The notes: generated by a model not told the origin, from the sequence alone. A stretch of 64,000 bases of DNA from Nocardioides plantarum (GCF_006346395.1 NZ_VDMS01000002.1:558001-622000), one strand, 5' to 3'. Positions 1-8,565 are shown, counted from the stretch's first letter. Made by a program: numbers and translations.

Positions 1-1109
1 AGCAGCTCGACGGTCGTGCCGCCGATCAGCCCGCCGCCGGCGAGGTCACCGAGCATCGCCGTGATCGAGCGGTGATGCTGCTGGGCGAGCACCTCGGTCG
101 GGGCCAGGAGGGCAGCCTGGCCGCCGGAGTCGACGACCCGCAGCATCGCCCGCAGCGCCACCAGGGTCTTGCCGGAGCCGACCTCGCCCTGCAGCAGCCG
201 GTTCATCGGGTGGGGCCGGGCCAGGTCGGCCTCGAGCTGCTCCCCCACCTCGCGCTGCCCGGCGGTGAGCTCGAACGGCAGCCGCGCGTCGAACGCGGTC
301 AGCAGTGCACCGTCGCCCCCGTCGCGCGCCTGGGCGCCGACCTCGCGGACGGCGCGACGACGCTTGGCGAGCACCAGCTGGGTGACCAGGGCCTCCTCGA
401 ACCGGTAGTGGCGGTGGGCACGGCGTACGTGGGTGCGGTCCTCGGGGGCGTGCACCCAGCCCAGGGCGGTGTCGGCGTCGACGACGTCGTAGTGGTCGCG
501 GACCGAGGCGGGGATCAGGTCAGGCAGGGAGTCGACCACGGAGCGGGCGAAGGTGACCACGCGGGCGACGTCCCACGACTCGAGGCCCTTGGTGAGGGGG
601 TAAATCGGGTAGAGGTCGCCGATCGCCTCGACGGTCGCGATGTCGTCGTCGTTGCCCCCCGCCTCGCCTGCGGCGCCGAAGAGGACGAACTTGGGGTGGG
701 TGAGCTGCCACTGGTTGTTGAACAGCTTGGCCTGGCCCAGGAACAGGCCCGTGGTGCCCGGGCCGAGCCGGTCGGCGCGCCACTTGGCCGACCCCGGGTG
801 GCGGGCGAAGAAGGTGATCTGCAGGCGGGGGCCGTCGGTGCGCACCCAGGTCTCGACCCGCGCCGCCGGCTTGCCGGTACGCCGGTCCTGGTGGGTCTTG
901 ACCTCGCTCTTCTCGATCTCGCCGATGACGGCGAGCATCTGCCCGGGCTGGAGGTCGCCGACCTTGGTGAGCTTGCCGGTCTCGAGGTAGCGGCGCGGGA
1001 AGTGGTGGAGCAGGTCGCCGACGGTCCGCAGGCCGAGCCCGTCGGTGAAGCCCTTGGCCTTCTTGGACTCGCCCAGGACCGTCGTCACCGGCGAGTCGAG
1101 GGAGATCAT
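1..1109 (-). CDS. recG: ATP-dependent DNA helicase RecG, N-terminal part (cut by the window edge)
   Basis: RecG remodels stalled replication forks and branches Holliday junctions. About 369 N-terminal residues are present and the helicase C-terminal half lies beyond the left edge. The first ~280 residues look like the RecG wedge/OB region (an LHHFPRRYLE stretch near the start, then a beta-rich part ending in a YPIYPLT-like segment). The start of the helicase core follows, with the segment LTAGQ and a Walker A motif GEVGSGKT near the cut end, then APTEVLAQQH (motif Ia). The ATG at 1107-1109 is 15 nt downstream of the DAK-protein stop and follows GAGGCAGGG on the minus strand, so the two genes probably form one transcript. 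The assignment is firm; only the start is inferred. Confidence 0.95.
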   Translation of the reverse strand, partial: MISLDSPVTTVLGESKKAKGFTDGLGLRTVGDLLHHFPRRYLETGKLTKVGDLQPGQMLAVIGEIEKSEVKTHQDRRTGKPAARVETWVRTDGPRLQITFFARHPGSAKWRADRLGPGTTGLFLGQAKLFNNQWQLTHPKFVLFGAAGEAGGNDDDIATVEAIGDLYPIYPLTKGLESWDVARVVTFARSVVDSLPDLIPASVRDHYDVVDADTALGWVHAPEDRTHVRRAHRHYRFEEALVTQLVLAKRRRAVREVGAQARDGGDGALLTAFDARLPFELTAGQREVGEQLEADLARPHPMNRLLQGEVGSGKTLVALRAMLRVVDSGGQAALLAPTEVLAQQHHRSITAMLGDLAGGGLIGGTTVEL

Positions 1110-1124
1110 GGCGCCAACCCTGCC

Positions 1125-2801
1125 TCACTCCACCGACAGCAGCAGCGGGTAGCGGGCCTGGCCGCCGTCGTAGACCACCACGTCGACCGTCGGGTGCCGC
1201 TCGTCGAGCCACGCCGCGGCCCGCCCAGCGAGGTCGCCCGAGCCGTCGCCCGCGACCAGCGTGACCAGCTCGCCGCCGCCCGAGACCAGCCGACCGAGGA
1301 TCGCGGTCGCCACCGTGTAGAGGTCGTCGCCGATCTCGACGAAGTCGCCCTCGATGATGCCGAGCACGTCACCGGGCTCGCACCAGCCGGCCATCGTCAG
1401 GGCTTTGCGGGCGGCCAGGGTCACCGCCCCGTGGCGGGCGTGGCGCGCGGTCGCCGTCATCTCCAGGACGTCCTGGTCGAAGCTGCGACCGGGCTCGTGC
1501 ACGGCCATCGCGGCCAGGCCCTGCACCTGCGCCTGGGTGGCCACGACGGCGACCCGCAGCCCGTGGTCGGCCTCGGCGGTGCTGGCGGCGATCCGCGCGA
1601 CGCGCACCGAGTCGGCGTCGTTGGGCAGCACGACGACCTCGGCGGCCCCCGACCCCACGATCGCGTCGAGCACCTGGCCGGTCGAGGGACGGTTGCCGGA
1701 CCCGCCGCGCACGACGACCGCACCGGCGTCCTCGAACAACGACTGCAGGCCGGGCCCGGCGGCGACCGCGACCACCCGGCGGCCGGTCCTGGCGGGGCTC
1801 GGGGCGCTCGTCGTACGACGCCCGGACTGCTCGGCAGCCCTGTCGGCCGCCTGCTCGGCGAAGTGGGTCACCCGGACCCGATGGGGTCGACCGGCCTCGA
1901 TCCCGGCCTCGATGGCGGCGCCGACGTCGTCGACGTGCACGTGGACGTTCCACAGCCCCTCGCCGCCGACGACGACCAGCGAGTCGCCGAGGGCGGCGAG
2001 CCGGGCCCGCAGCGGCGGGACCGCGTCGTCGGTGGCGTCGAGGAGGTACATGACCTCGTACGACGGGCCCTCGGGTCCGAGGTCGTCGTGCGGGGCGAGC
2101 AGGTCGGCGTGGCGCACCGGCACCACCGACCGGCTGACCGCGACCGGACGGCGTCCGGTGAGGACCCTCTCGGCGGCGTCGAGGATGACGCTGATGCCGC
2201 GGCCTCCGGCGTCGACGACCCCGGCGCGGCGCAGCACGTCGAGCTGCTCGGGGGTGCGGGCCAGTGCCTCGCGGGCGGCCTGGGCGGCCGAGGTGAAGAC
2301 GTCGCGGGCCCGGGCCGAGTCACCGGCCGCCCGGGCACGAGCCGCCTCGGAGGCGGCGCGCGCCACGGTGAGCATCGTGCCCTCGACCGGCTCCCCCACC
2401 GCGCGGTAGCTGGCCTCGGTCGCCTCGTGCAGCGCCTGGGCCATCACCTCGGCGTTGCGGTCGGCCGGCGTGGAGCGGGCGACCCGCCGCGCGATGGCGC
2501 CCAGCATCTCGCTGAGGATCACCCCGGAGTTGCCCCGCGCCCCGAGGAGCGCGCCCCGGGCGAAGGCCGCCAGCGCGTCGGACCGGTCGGCTCCCGGGTC
2601 GCCGCCCGTGGCCTGGCGCACGGCGTCGCGGGCGGCCGAGACGGTGAGGTACATGTTGGTGCCGGTGTCGCCGTCGGGCACCGGGTAGACGTTGAGCGCG
2701 TCGATCTCCTCACGCGCCTCGGCCAGCGCGTCGACGGCGATGTCGACGAAGCGGAGCACGACGGCGAGCTCGATGCGGTCGCTTGCCGGTGCCTCCTCCA
2801 T
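1125..2801 (-). CDS. DAK2/DegV-associated kinase of the YloV/FakA type
   Basis: The 558-residue product has the layout of the YloV/FakA family: an N-terminal DhaL-like ATP-binding domain with the Mg-binding motif NVYPVPDGDTGTN at residues 37-49, a middle domain, and a C-terminal DAK1-like domain. In Firmicutes FakA phosphorylates fatty acids presented by FakB (DegV) proteins; that activity is inferred here, and no FakB-like gene is in the window. The ATG at 2799-2801 was chosen because it is directly followed by the conserved domain, while an upstream extension to 2888 would run into the rpmB promoter. The gene lies 15 nt upstream of recG, the usual actinobacterial order. Confidence 0.88.
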   Translation of the reverse strand: MEEAPASDRIELAVVLRFVDIAVDALAEAREEIDALNVYPVPDGDTGTNMYLTVSAARDAVRQATGGDPGADRSDALAAFARGALLGARGNSGVILSEMLGAIARRVARSTPADRNAEVMAQALHEATEASYRAVGEPVEGTMLTVARAASEAARARAAGDSARARDVFTSAAQAAREALARTPEQLDVLRRAGVVDAGGRGISVILDAAERVLTGRRPVAVSRSVVPVRHADLLAPHDDLGPEGPSYEVMYLLDATDDAVPPLRARLAALGDSLVVVGGEGLWNVHVHVDDVGAAIEAGIEAGRPHRVRVTHFAEQAADRAAEQSGRRTTSAPSPARTGRRVVAVAAGPGLQSLFEDAGAVVVRGGSGNRPSTGQVLDAIVGSGAAEVVVLPNDADSVRVARIAASTAEADHGLRVAVVATQAQVQGLAAMAVHEPGRSFDQDVLEMTATARHARHGAVTLAARKALTMAGWCEPGDVLGIIEGDFVEIGDDLYTVATAILGRLVSGGGELVTLVAGDGSGDLAGRAAAWLDERHPTVDVVVYDGGQARYPLLLSVE

Positions 2802-2839
2802 GCTGGGGGACGTTACCCATCGGGCCAGGCGCCGGGAAT

Positions 2840-2868
2840 TTCGACCCACGTGCCGGGTCGGATACGAT
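2840..2868 (+). promoter_or_regulatory. Probable rpmB promoter
   Basis: TTCGAC (2840-2845) and TACGAT (2863-2868) are separated by 17 bp, a sigma-A-like arrangement about 60 nt upstream of rpmB. It lies in the divergent gap between the DAK protein gene and rpmB. Positions are read from sequence only. Confidence 0.5.
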
Positions 2869-2930
2869 TCTCCGGTTGCCCGGACCACCGGGCCCGCCTT
2901 CTCTGAACGTCAACGATCCAGGAGTGTCCC

Positions 2931-3116
2931 GTGGCTGCCGTCTGCGACATCTGCGCCAAGAAGCCCAGCTTCGGCAACAACCGGCCGTGGTCGCGCAAGA
3001 TCACCAAGCGCCGCTTCGACCCCAACATCCAGCGGGTGCGTGCCACGGTCAACGGCACCCCCAAGCGCCTCAACGTGTGCACCGGCTGCCTCAAGGCCGG
3101 CAAGGTCTCGCGCTGA
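2931..3116 (+). CDS. rpmB: 50S ribosomal protein L28
   Basis: This 61-residue protein is a component of the large ribosomal subunit. It is the zinc-ribbon (C+) form of L28, with CDIC at residues 5-8 and CTGC at 50-53. The core stretch KKPSFGNNRPWS is typical. The GTG start at 2931 follows an AGGAG sequence at a normal distance. The protein is full length for the family and is transcribed alone: a hairpin terminator follows the stop, and the upstream neighbour is divergent. Zinc-containing L28 is often replaced by a zinc-free paralogue under Zn starvation in actinobacteria, but no second copy is in this window. Confidence 0.97.
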   Translation: MAAVCDICAKKPSFGNNRPWSRKITKRRFDPNIQRVRATVNGTPKRLNVCTGCLKAGKVSR

Positions 3117-3137
3117 CGCGCGGACTCTTCCTTCGAG

Positions 3138-3166
3138 AGGACCGTCGCCCTCGGGCGGCGGTCCTT
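3138..3166 (+). terminator. Hairpin terminator after rpmB
   Basis: GGACCGTCGCCC (3139-3150) pairs with GGGCGGCGGTCC (3153-3164) with a two-base loop and one G-T pair, followed by TTCTCGTTTT. It ends the rpmB transcript. Confidence 0.75.
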
Positions 3167-3185
3167 CTCGTTTTCGGGGTGTCGT

Positions 3186-3293
3186 ACCCGTTGGGAAATT
3201 CACCGCTGTAGTGGTGAATCTTCTTCCCCTACGACGAAACTTCGTGCCAGAGGCGGGAGTTTCACCACTGAGGTGGTGAATCTCCCACCGGGT
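3186..3293. repeat. 108-bp palindromic repeat element, copy 1
   Basis: A 108-bp inverted repeat lies between rpmB and thiL. The left end ACCCGTTGGGAAATTCACC pairs with the right end GGTGAATCTCCCACCGGGT. The arms carry smaller hairpins (TTCACC...GGTGAA) and the centre is the near-palindrome ACGAAACTTCGT at 3234-3245. A second copy of exactly the same length lies at 53128-53235. No protein is encoded. The element is more AT-rich than its surroundings. Confidence 0.85.
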
Positions 3294-3315
3294 CACCAAG
3301 CGGCGTCGACCCACC

Positions 3316-4290
3316 TCAGAAGTGCGTCCACCCCGTCGCACCCTCGTACGCCGCCCCGTCGACGGTGACCGCGCCCGGGCCACCGTCCCCGGGCGCCAGC
3401 ACCTCCCCCACGACGACCCAGCCCTCGGGCGGCGAGCCCGGGTCGAAGGTCGCGAGCAGGGCGTGGTCGTCACCGCCCCCCAGCACCAGCGACAGCGGGT
3501 CGACGCCCAGGGCGGCCCCCACCGCCTGAAGCGGCTCGGGCAGCTCGAAGGCGGCCGAGCGTACGTCGATGGCGACCCCGGAGTCGGCGGCGAGGTGGCC
3601 GGCCTCGGCCAGCAGGCCGTCGGAGATGTCGATCATCGCGGTCGCGCCGGCCTCGGCGGCGGCGCGCCCGGCGTCGTACAGCGGGGCGGGGCGTCGGTAG
3701 GCGTCGACCAGCGCGCGCGGGGAGCGGAAGCCCCGCCCGAGGACGGCCAGGCCACCGGCGGCCCATCCCTGCCGCCCGCACAGCGCGAGCAGCTGCCCGG
3801 GCACCGCGCCCGAGCGGAGCACGGGCGCCTGCGTGCAGGCCCCGATCACGGTCACGGCGATGACGACCTCGGAGGCGCGGGTGAGGTCGCCCCCGACGAC
3901 CGAGGCACCGACCAGGGCGCACTCGGCGGCGAACCCGCGCGCGAAGTCGATCGCCCAGGCGGCCGGCAGGTCGGCCGGCGCGGCGAGCCCGACGGTCAGC
4001 GAGTGCGCACGCCCGCCCATGGCGTTGAGGTCGGAGAGGTTCTGGGCGGCGGCGCGGTGCCCGACGTCCTCGGCGGTGGCCCAGTCGCGGCGGAAGTGGC
4101 GTCCCTCGACCATCAAGTCGGTCGACACCACGACGTGGCCCGCACGCACGCGGAGCACCGCGGCGTCGTCGCCGGGTCCGACCAGCACGTGCTCGCCCTG
4201 CGGGAACAGGGCCACGAGCTCGGAGATCAGCCCGAACTCGCCCACGTCGGACAGGGTGGCGTCGGGTGCCGGCGGCGGGGGCGGGGCCAT
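3316..4290 (-). CDS. thiL: Thiamine-monophosphate kinase
   Basis: ThiL phosphorylates thiamine monophosphate to thiamine diphosphate, the last step of thiamine cofactor synthesis. The 324-residue protein has the AIR-synthase-type fold motifs: GPGDDAAV at residues 38-45, VVGGDLT at 131-137, DISDGL at 221-226 and GGGDDHALL at 271-279. The ATG at 4288-4290 was chosen because the ThiL core starts about ten residues later; a longer reading upstream would overlap the divergent Lrp-domain gene. No other thi gene or TPP riboswitch is nearby, so the location reflects conserved actinobacterial synteny rather than a pathway operon. Confidence 0.95.
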   Translation of the reverse strand: MAPPPPPAPDATLSDVGEFGLISELVALFPQGEHVLVGPGDDAAVLRVRAGHVVVSTDLMVEGRHFRRDWATAEDVGHRAAAQNLSDLNAMGGRAHSLTVGLAAPADLPAAWAIDFARGFAAECALVGASVVGGDLTRASEVVIAVTVIGACTQAPVLRSGAVPGQLLALCGRQGWAAGGLAVLGRGFRSPRALVDAYRRPAPLYDAGRAAAEAGATAMIDISDGLLAEAGHLAADSGVAIDVRSAAFELPEPLQAVGAALGVDPLSLVLGGGDDHALLATFDPGSPPEGWVVVGEVLAPGDGGPGAVTVDGAAYEGATGWTHF

Positions 4291-4404
4291 GCGTCCATCC
4301 CACCAGACGGCCAGGTCCAGGCGGCTATCGACAGGGCTGCGGACCGCGATAGGTTGGGCGCCGAACCGAACTCCACGGGTTCGCCGTCGCAAAGGAGCGC
4401 ACGC

Positions 4405-4641
4405 ATGGTCGTCCAGGCCTACATCCTGATCCAGACCGACGTCGGCAAGGCCGCCGACGTGGCCAAGGCCATCGCCCAGGTCAAGGGCGTCACCCTCGCC
4501 GAGGACGTGACGGGTCCCTACGACGTGATCGTGCGCGCCGAGGCCCGCAACGTCGACGAGCTCGGCAAGCTCGTCGTGTCGAAGGTCCAGAGCCTCGACG
4601 GCATCACCCGGACGCTCACGTGCCCGGTCGTGCACATCTGA
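4405..4641 (+). CDS. Stand-alone Lrp/AsnC ligand-binding (RAM) domain protein
   Basis: The 78-residue protein consists only of the ligand-binding alpha/beta domain of Lrp/AsnC regulators; the usual N-terminal helix-turn-helix is absent. Features include AYILIQTDVG at the start, a glycine- and acid-rich GPYDVIVRAEA segment in the middle and a TRTLTCPVV end. Such RAM-only proteins are common in actinobacteria next to thiL and may bind amino acids or modulate full-length Lrp proteins; this role is inferred. AAAGGAG at 4391-4397 is a good ribosome binding site for the ATG at 4405. The next gene begins inside its 3' end. Confidence 0.9.
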   Translation: MVVQAYILIQTDVGKAADVAKAIAQVKGVTLAEDVTGPYDVIVRAEARNVDELGKLVVSKVQSLDGITRTLTCPVVHI

Positions 4642-5186
4642 ACGTCCCGCGCCTCCGACGCCCCAGGTCCCGACGGGCCTGGGGCTTCTGCGTGCTCGCC
4701 CTGGTCCTGGTGGTGGGCGCCGTGGTCGTCGTCTGGTGGGTACGCCGCCCGGTCGAGATCAGGTCCTACGACCTCAGCGCCACCGACCGCGCCGCCTGCC
4801 AGGCGTTCGTCGACGACCTGCCCGACTCGCTCGCCGACCAGGACCGCGTCGACGTGCGGCCCGACGACGCGCTCGGGGCGGCGTACGGCGATCCCGCGAT
4901 CGTCGTGACCTGCGGCGTGCCGGTGCCCGACGGCTTCGACCAGACGTCGCGCTGCGACGAGGTCAACGGGATCGGCTGGTACATCCCCGACGGCTCCGAC
5001 AACGACCGCAGCGTCGACCTGCGGCTGGCCGCGGCCGGGTTCCGCCCGGTGGTCGAGGTCGTCGTACCCGCCGACCTGCGTCCCTCCGCCCGCAACCTCG
5101 GCGACGACACGACCGCCGCTGTCCTGGCGACGCTCGCCCCGATCGTCGGCAAGCACCTCAGGCAAGAGCAGCGCTGCGACGGCTGA
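4620..5186 (+). CDS. DUF3515 family membrane-anchored protein
   Basis: The product has 188 residues, with a single transmembrane anchor at about residues 20-42 (CVLALVLVVGAVVVVWW) and an extracytoplasmic domain of about 145 residues. Its conserved parts match the actinobacterial DUF3515 family: CQAFVDDLPDSL near residue 60, VTCGVP, and several cysteines. Function is unknown. The GTG start at 4620 overlaps the Lrp-domain gene by 22 bp, the only plausible start in this frame before the membrane segment, and suggests translational coupling. The thiL - Lrp - DUF3515 - ddl neighbourhood is conserved. It converges on ddl, whose stop is 34 bp away. Confidence 0.85.
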   Translation: MPGRAHLNVPRLRRPRSRRAWGFCVLALVLVVGAVVVVWWVRRPVEIRSYDLSATDRAACQAFVDDLPDSLADQDRVDVRPDDALGAAYGDPAIVVTCGVPVPDGFDQTSRCDEVNGIGWYIPDGSDNDRSVDLRLAAAGFRPVVEVVVPADLRPSARNLGDDTTAAVLATLAPIVGKHLRQEQRCDG

Positions 5187-5220
5187 GCCGTCCGGCCCGG
5201 AGCCGATCAGCGCGGTCAGA

Positions 5221-6339
5221 TCAGCGCAGGCCGGTCCCGCGCTGCAGCGCGAGCTGCAGCAGTCGGTCGACCAGCGTCGGGTAGTCGACGCCGGTGGCCG
5301 CCCACATCTGGGGGTACATCGACAGCGGAGTGAAGCCCGGCATCGTGTTGATCTCGTTGACGACCAGGGAGCCGTCGGGCATCACGAAGAAGTCGACCCG
5401 GGCCAGGCCCTCGCCCCCGACCGCCTCGAAGGCCTGCACGGCCAGCTCGCGCATCTCGGCCTCGACGCCGTCGGGCAGGACCGCGGGCACGTCGAGCGCG
5501 GTGGCCTCCTGGGGGAGGTACTTGGCGTCGAAGTCGTAGAACTCGTGGTCGCCGGTGATCCGGATCTCGGCGGGCACGCTGGTCTCGGCGCTGCCGTCGA
5601 GGGCCTGCAGCACGCCGCACTCGACCTCGCGGGCGCCCTCGGCCGACACCTCCAGCAGGGCCTTGGGGTCGTGCTCGAAGGCGAGGGCCAGGCCGGCGTC
5701 GAGGCCTGCCGCGTCACGCACCTTGGAGATGCCGATGCTGGAGCCACCGCGGGCGGGCTTGACGAAGAGCGGGTAGCCGATCTCGTCGGCGCGGCGTCGT
5801 ACGTCGTCGGGGTCGGCGGCCCACGCCCGCGTGGACACGGTGATGCTGGGCAGCACCGGCAGTCCGGCGGCGGCGAGCACGACCTTCATGTAGGCCTTGT
5901 CCATGCTCACCGCAGAGGCCAGGACCCCGGCGCCGACGTAGCGCACGCCGGCCATCTCGAGCATGCCCTGGATGGTGCCGTCCTCGCCCCACGGCCCGTG
6001 CAGCACGGGGAAGACGACGTCGACCTCGCCGAGGGTCTCGGGGGGCCGCGAGGGCGCGGAGACGACCAGGTCGGTGCCGTGCTCGACCCGGGCCAGCGCC
6101 ACCGGGGAGCGGTCTCCATCGACGCTCGGCAGCGCACCCGCGCCGTCGAGGCGCAGGCGCTCGGGGTCGCCGGACTCCAGGACCCACCGCCCGTCGGTGG
6201 CGATGCCGATCGGGACGACGTCGTAGCGGTCGCCGTCGATGGCGGCGAGCACGCTGCCGGCGGTGACGCACGAGATCGCGTGCTCGCTGGAACGGCCGCC
6301 GAAGACGACGGCGACGCGGGGCCTGGGGGTGCCGGTCAC
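5221..6339 (-). CDS. ddl: D-alanine--D-alanine ligase
   Basis: Ddl joins two D-alanines for the peptidoglycan precursor. The 372-residue protein has an N-terminal substrate domain (VVFGGRSSEH at residues 11-20, HGPWGEDGT near 115) and an ATP-grasp domain with FVKPARGGSSIG near residue 200 and the metal-binding end VNEINTMPGFT near 335. The GTG at 6337-6339 is the start that fits the family length. The divergent PLP-enzyme gene begins only 24 bp away, so the two share a very compact promoter region. Confidence 0.96.
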   Translation of the reverse strand: MTGTPRPRVAVVFGGRSSEHAISCVTAGSVLAAIDGDRYDVVPIGIATDGRWVLESGDPERLRLDGAGALPSVDGDRSPVALARVEHGTDLVVSAPSRPPETLGEVDVVFPVLHGPWGEDGTIQGMLEMAGVRYVGAGVLASAVSMDKAYMKVVLAAAGLPVLPSITVSTRAWAADPDDVRRRADEIGYPLFVKPARGGSSIGISKVRDAAGLDAGLALAFEHDPKALLEVSAEGAREVECGVLQALDGSAETSVPAEIRITGDHEFYDFDAKYLPQEATALDVPAVLPDGVEAEMRELAVQAFEAVGGEGLARVDFFVMPDGSLVVNEINTMPGFTPLSMYPQMWAATGVDYPTLVDRLLQLALQRGTGLR

Positions 6340-6363
6340 GCGCCCGACCCTATCCTCGTGAGC

Positions 6364-7443
6364 ATGTCCGACGAGCCCGGCCTGACTCCCGCGACGGTGG
6401 CCGTGACCGCCGGTCGCCCGCCACACGACCCCGACCAGCCGCTCAACGTGCCGATCACGATGGCCTCGACGTACGTCGCCGCCGGCGACCTCGAGTACGG
6501 CCGCTACGCCAACCCCACCTGGACGGCGTTCGAGGACACCCTCGGTGCGCTCGAGGGTGGGCGCTGCCTGGCGTTCTCGACCGGGATGGCCGCGGTGCTC
6601 ACCGTGCTCGACCTCGTCGGCCTCGGCGCCAAGGTGGTGCTGCCCCGCCACTCCTACCAGGGCAGCCTGATGGCGGTCGCCGACCTCGAGTCGCGGGGCC
6701 GGATCACCAGCGAGCTCGTCGACATCGAGGACACCGCGGCGGTCGTGGCCGCCTGTCAGGACGCCGCGCTGGTGTGGATCGAGTCGCCGACCAACCCGGC
6801 GCTCGAGGTGGCCGACATCCCGGCGATCGTGGCGGCCGCCCACGAGGCCGGCGCGGTCGTCGTCGTCGACAACACCTTCGCCACTCCCCTGCTGCAGCAG
6901 CCGCTGACCCTGGGCGCCGACATCGTCGTCCACTCCGCCACCAAGTACATCGCCGGTCACAGCGACGCCCTGCTCGGGGCGCTGGTCACCGCCGACGACG
7001 AGCTGCACGCGGTGCTGCTCGGACGCCGCTCGCTGACCGGCAACACCCCCGGCACGCTCGAGGCCTGGCTCGCCCTGCGCGGCCTGCGCACGCTCCACCT
7101 GCGCGTCGAGCGCGCCCAGGCCAACGCCCAGGCCCTGCTGCCGCGGCTGGAGGCACACCCGGCGATCGCCGAGGTCCGCTACCCCGGCTTCGGCGGCATC
7201 GTCGCGATCGTGCTCGCCGAGGGTGAGCTCGCCGCCGACCTGCTCGTGCGCAAGACCAAGCTGTGGGTGCACGCCACCTCGCTCGGCGGCGTCGAGTCGA
7301 CCTTCGAGCGCCGGCGCCGCTGGAAGTCGGAGTCGCCGTCGATCCCGGTCGGCCTGGTGCGGATGTCGGTGGGGATCGAGGACGTCGAGGACCTCTGGAC
7401 CGACCTCGTCACGGCGCTCGACACCCTCACCAACGCCGGCTGA
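6364..7443 (+). CDS. Cystathionine gamma-synthase/lyase family PLP enzyme
   Basis: This 359-residue PLP enzyme belongs to the Cys/Met metabolism family. It has YGRYANPTW at residues 45-53, the FSTGMAA cofactor-phosphate region near 71-77 and the Schiff-base lysine in SATKYIAGHSD at residue 194. The substrate is uncertain: cystathionine gamma-lyase, gamma-synthase or methionine gamma-lyase are all possible, and a lyase role is the most common annotation for this form. The ATG at 6364 is preceded by TATCCT at 6351-6356, seven bases upstream, so the gene may be leaderless; a GTG at 6358 is an alternative. Its last codon overlaps an intergenic inverted repeat. Confidence 0.88.
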   Translation: MSDEPGLTPATVAVTAGRPPHDPDQPLNVPITMASTYVAAGDLEYGRYANPTWTAFEDTLGALEGGRCLAFSTGMAAVLTVLDLVGLGAKVVLPRHSYQGSLMAVADLESRGRITSELVDIEDTAAVVAACQDAALVWIESPTNPALEVADIPAIVAAAHEAGAVVVVDNTFATPLLQQPLTLGADIVVHSATKYIAGHSDALLGALVTADDELHAVLLGRRSLTGNTPGTLEAWLALRGLRTLHLRVERAQANAQALLPRLEAHPAIAEVRYPGFGGIVAIVLAEGELAADLLVRKTKLWVHATSLGGVESTFERRRRWKSESPSIPVGLVRMSVGIEDVEDLWTDLVTALDTLTNAG

Positions 7444-7546
7444 GGTGCGAGGAGCCCCAGCGACGAGCCTCGAAGCCACCGCAGGCGGCATACCGGGGCG
7501 TCTTGAGCACCTGGCTTCGAGGCTCGCTGCGCTCGCACCTCAGCCG
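7437..7546. repeat. Inverted-repeat element after the PLP gene (GAGGTGCGA family)
   Basis: The left end CGGCTGAGGTGCGAG starts in the last codons of the PLP gene and pairs with CTCGCACCTCAGCCG at 7532-7546. Inner arms CGAGCCTCGAAGCCA and TGGCTTCGAGGCTCG also pair, so the whole 110-bp segment can fold back. It lies between two convergent genes and may serve as a bidirectional terminator. A nearly identical half-element (37 of 40 bases) lies inside desB at 29511-29550, and related sequence is found at 11832-12300. Confidence 0.8.
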
Positions 7547-7560
7547 ACGTGAGTGCGCGA

Positions 7561-8565
7561 TCACCCGATCTCGGACTTCGTGCCCCGGGCCAGGATGGCG
7601 TCCATCATCTGCGGGGCCGTCATCCGCCCGGCGACCACGTCGTCGACGTACGTCGCCACGGGGGCGTCGCAGCCCGACTGCTCGGCCAGCGCGCGCAGGC
7701 TGGCGCACGACTTGGCCCCCTCGGCGACCTGGCGCGTGGAGGCGTAGATCTCCTCGGCCGTCAGGCCGCGGCCGAGGTTCTCGCCGAACGTGCGGTTGCG
7801 CGAGAGGGGCGAGGAGCAGGTCGCGACCAGGTCGCCGAGACCCGCGAGGCCCATCAGGGTCAGGGGGTTGGCGCCGAGCTTCATGGCGAGCCGGGCGGTC
7901 TCGGCGAGGCCGCGGGTGATGAGGGAGGCGGTGGTGTTGTCGCCGAAGCCGAGCCCGACGGCCATGCCGACGGCGAGGCCGACGACGTTCTTGTAGGCGC
8001 CGCCCAGCTCGCAGCCGAGCACGTCGACGCTGGAGTAGGGACGGAAGGCGGGCGAGTGGAGTCGGTCCTGCAGCAGCTTGGCGACGGCCTCGTCCTCGCA
8101 GGCGACCACCGAGGCGGCGGGCTCGCGGCGCGCGATCTCCTTGGCCAGGTTGGGGCCGCTGACCACGGCGATGCGCTCGGGACCGGCGCCGGTGACCTGG
8201 TGGATCACCTCGCTCATCCGGTTGAGCGAGCCGAGCTCGACGCCCTTCATCAGCGACACGAAGACCGCGCCCGGCTCGACGTACGGCGCCCAGTCGGTGA
8301 GGTTGTCGCGCAGGGACTGCGACGGGGTCGCGAGCACCACGACGTCGGCGCCGTGCAGGGCCTTCTCGACGTCGTCGGTCGCCCCGACGGCCGGGGGGAG
8401 CTGGATCCCGGGCAGGTAGTCGGGGTTCTCGCGCTCCTCGTTGATCGCGGTGGCGACCTCCGCGCGGCGGGCCCAGAGCGTGACGTCGTTGCCGGCGTCG
8501 GCGAGGACCATCGAGAACGCGGTGCCCCACGAGCCGGCGCTGAGGACGGCGACCTTGCCCGTCAT
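7561..8565 (-). CDS. gpsA: Glycerol-3-phosphate dehydrogenase [NAD(P)+]
   Basis: GpsA reduces dihydroxyacetone phosphate to sn-glycerol 3-phosphate for phospholipid synthesis. The 334-residue protein has the N-terminal Rossmann motif as SAGSWGT at residues 9-15; the first glycine of the usual GxGxxG is a serine. It also has LMKGVE and SGPNLAKE in the middle and the catalytic ELGGAYKNVVG segment near residue 185. The start ATG (8563-8565) overlaps the plsC stop as ATGA, and GGGAGGGAGG lies just upstream, so it is coupled to plsC. The pair supplies glycerol phosphate and its acyltransferase. Confidence 0.95.
   Translation of the reverse strand: MTGKVAVLSAGSWGTAFSMVLADAGNDVTLWARRAEVATAINEERENPDYLPGIQLPPAVGATDDVEKALHGADVVVLATPSQSLRDNLTDWAPYVEPGAVFVSLMKGVELGSLNRMSEVIHQVTGAGPERIAVVSGPNLAKEIARREPAASVVACEDEAVAKLLQDRLHSPAFRPYSSVDVLGCELGGAYKNVVGLAVGMAVGLGFGDNTTASLITRGLAETARLAMKLGANPLTLMGLAGLGDLVATCSSPLSRNRTFGENLGRGLTAEEIYASTRQVAEGAKSCASLRALAEQSGCDAPVATYVDDVVAGRMTAPQMMDAILARGTKSEIG

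Noticed and set aside
72..2906. A 944-codon open frame on the plus strand opposite recG and the DAK gene
   Set aside because: It is antisense to two well-supported conserved genes and its translation is Gly/Val/Asp/Arg-rich noise typical of very GC-rich DNA.
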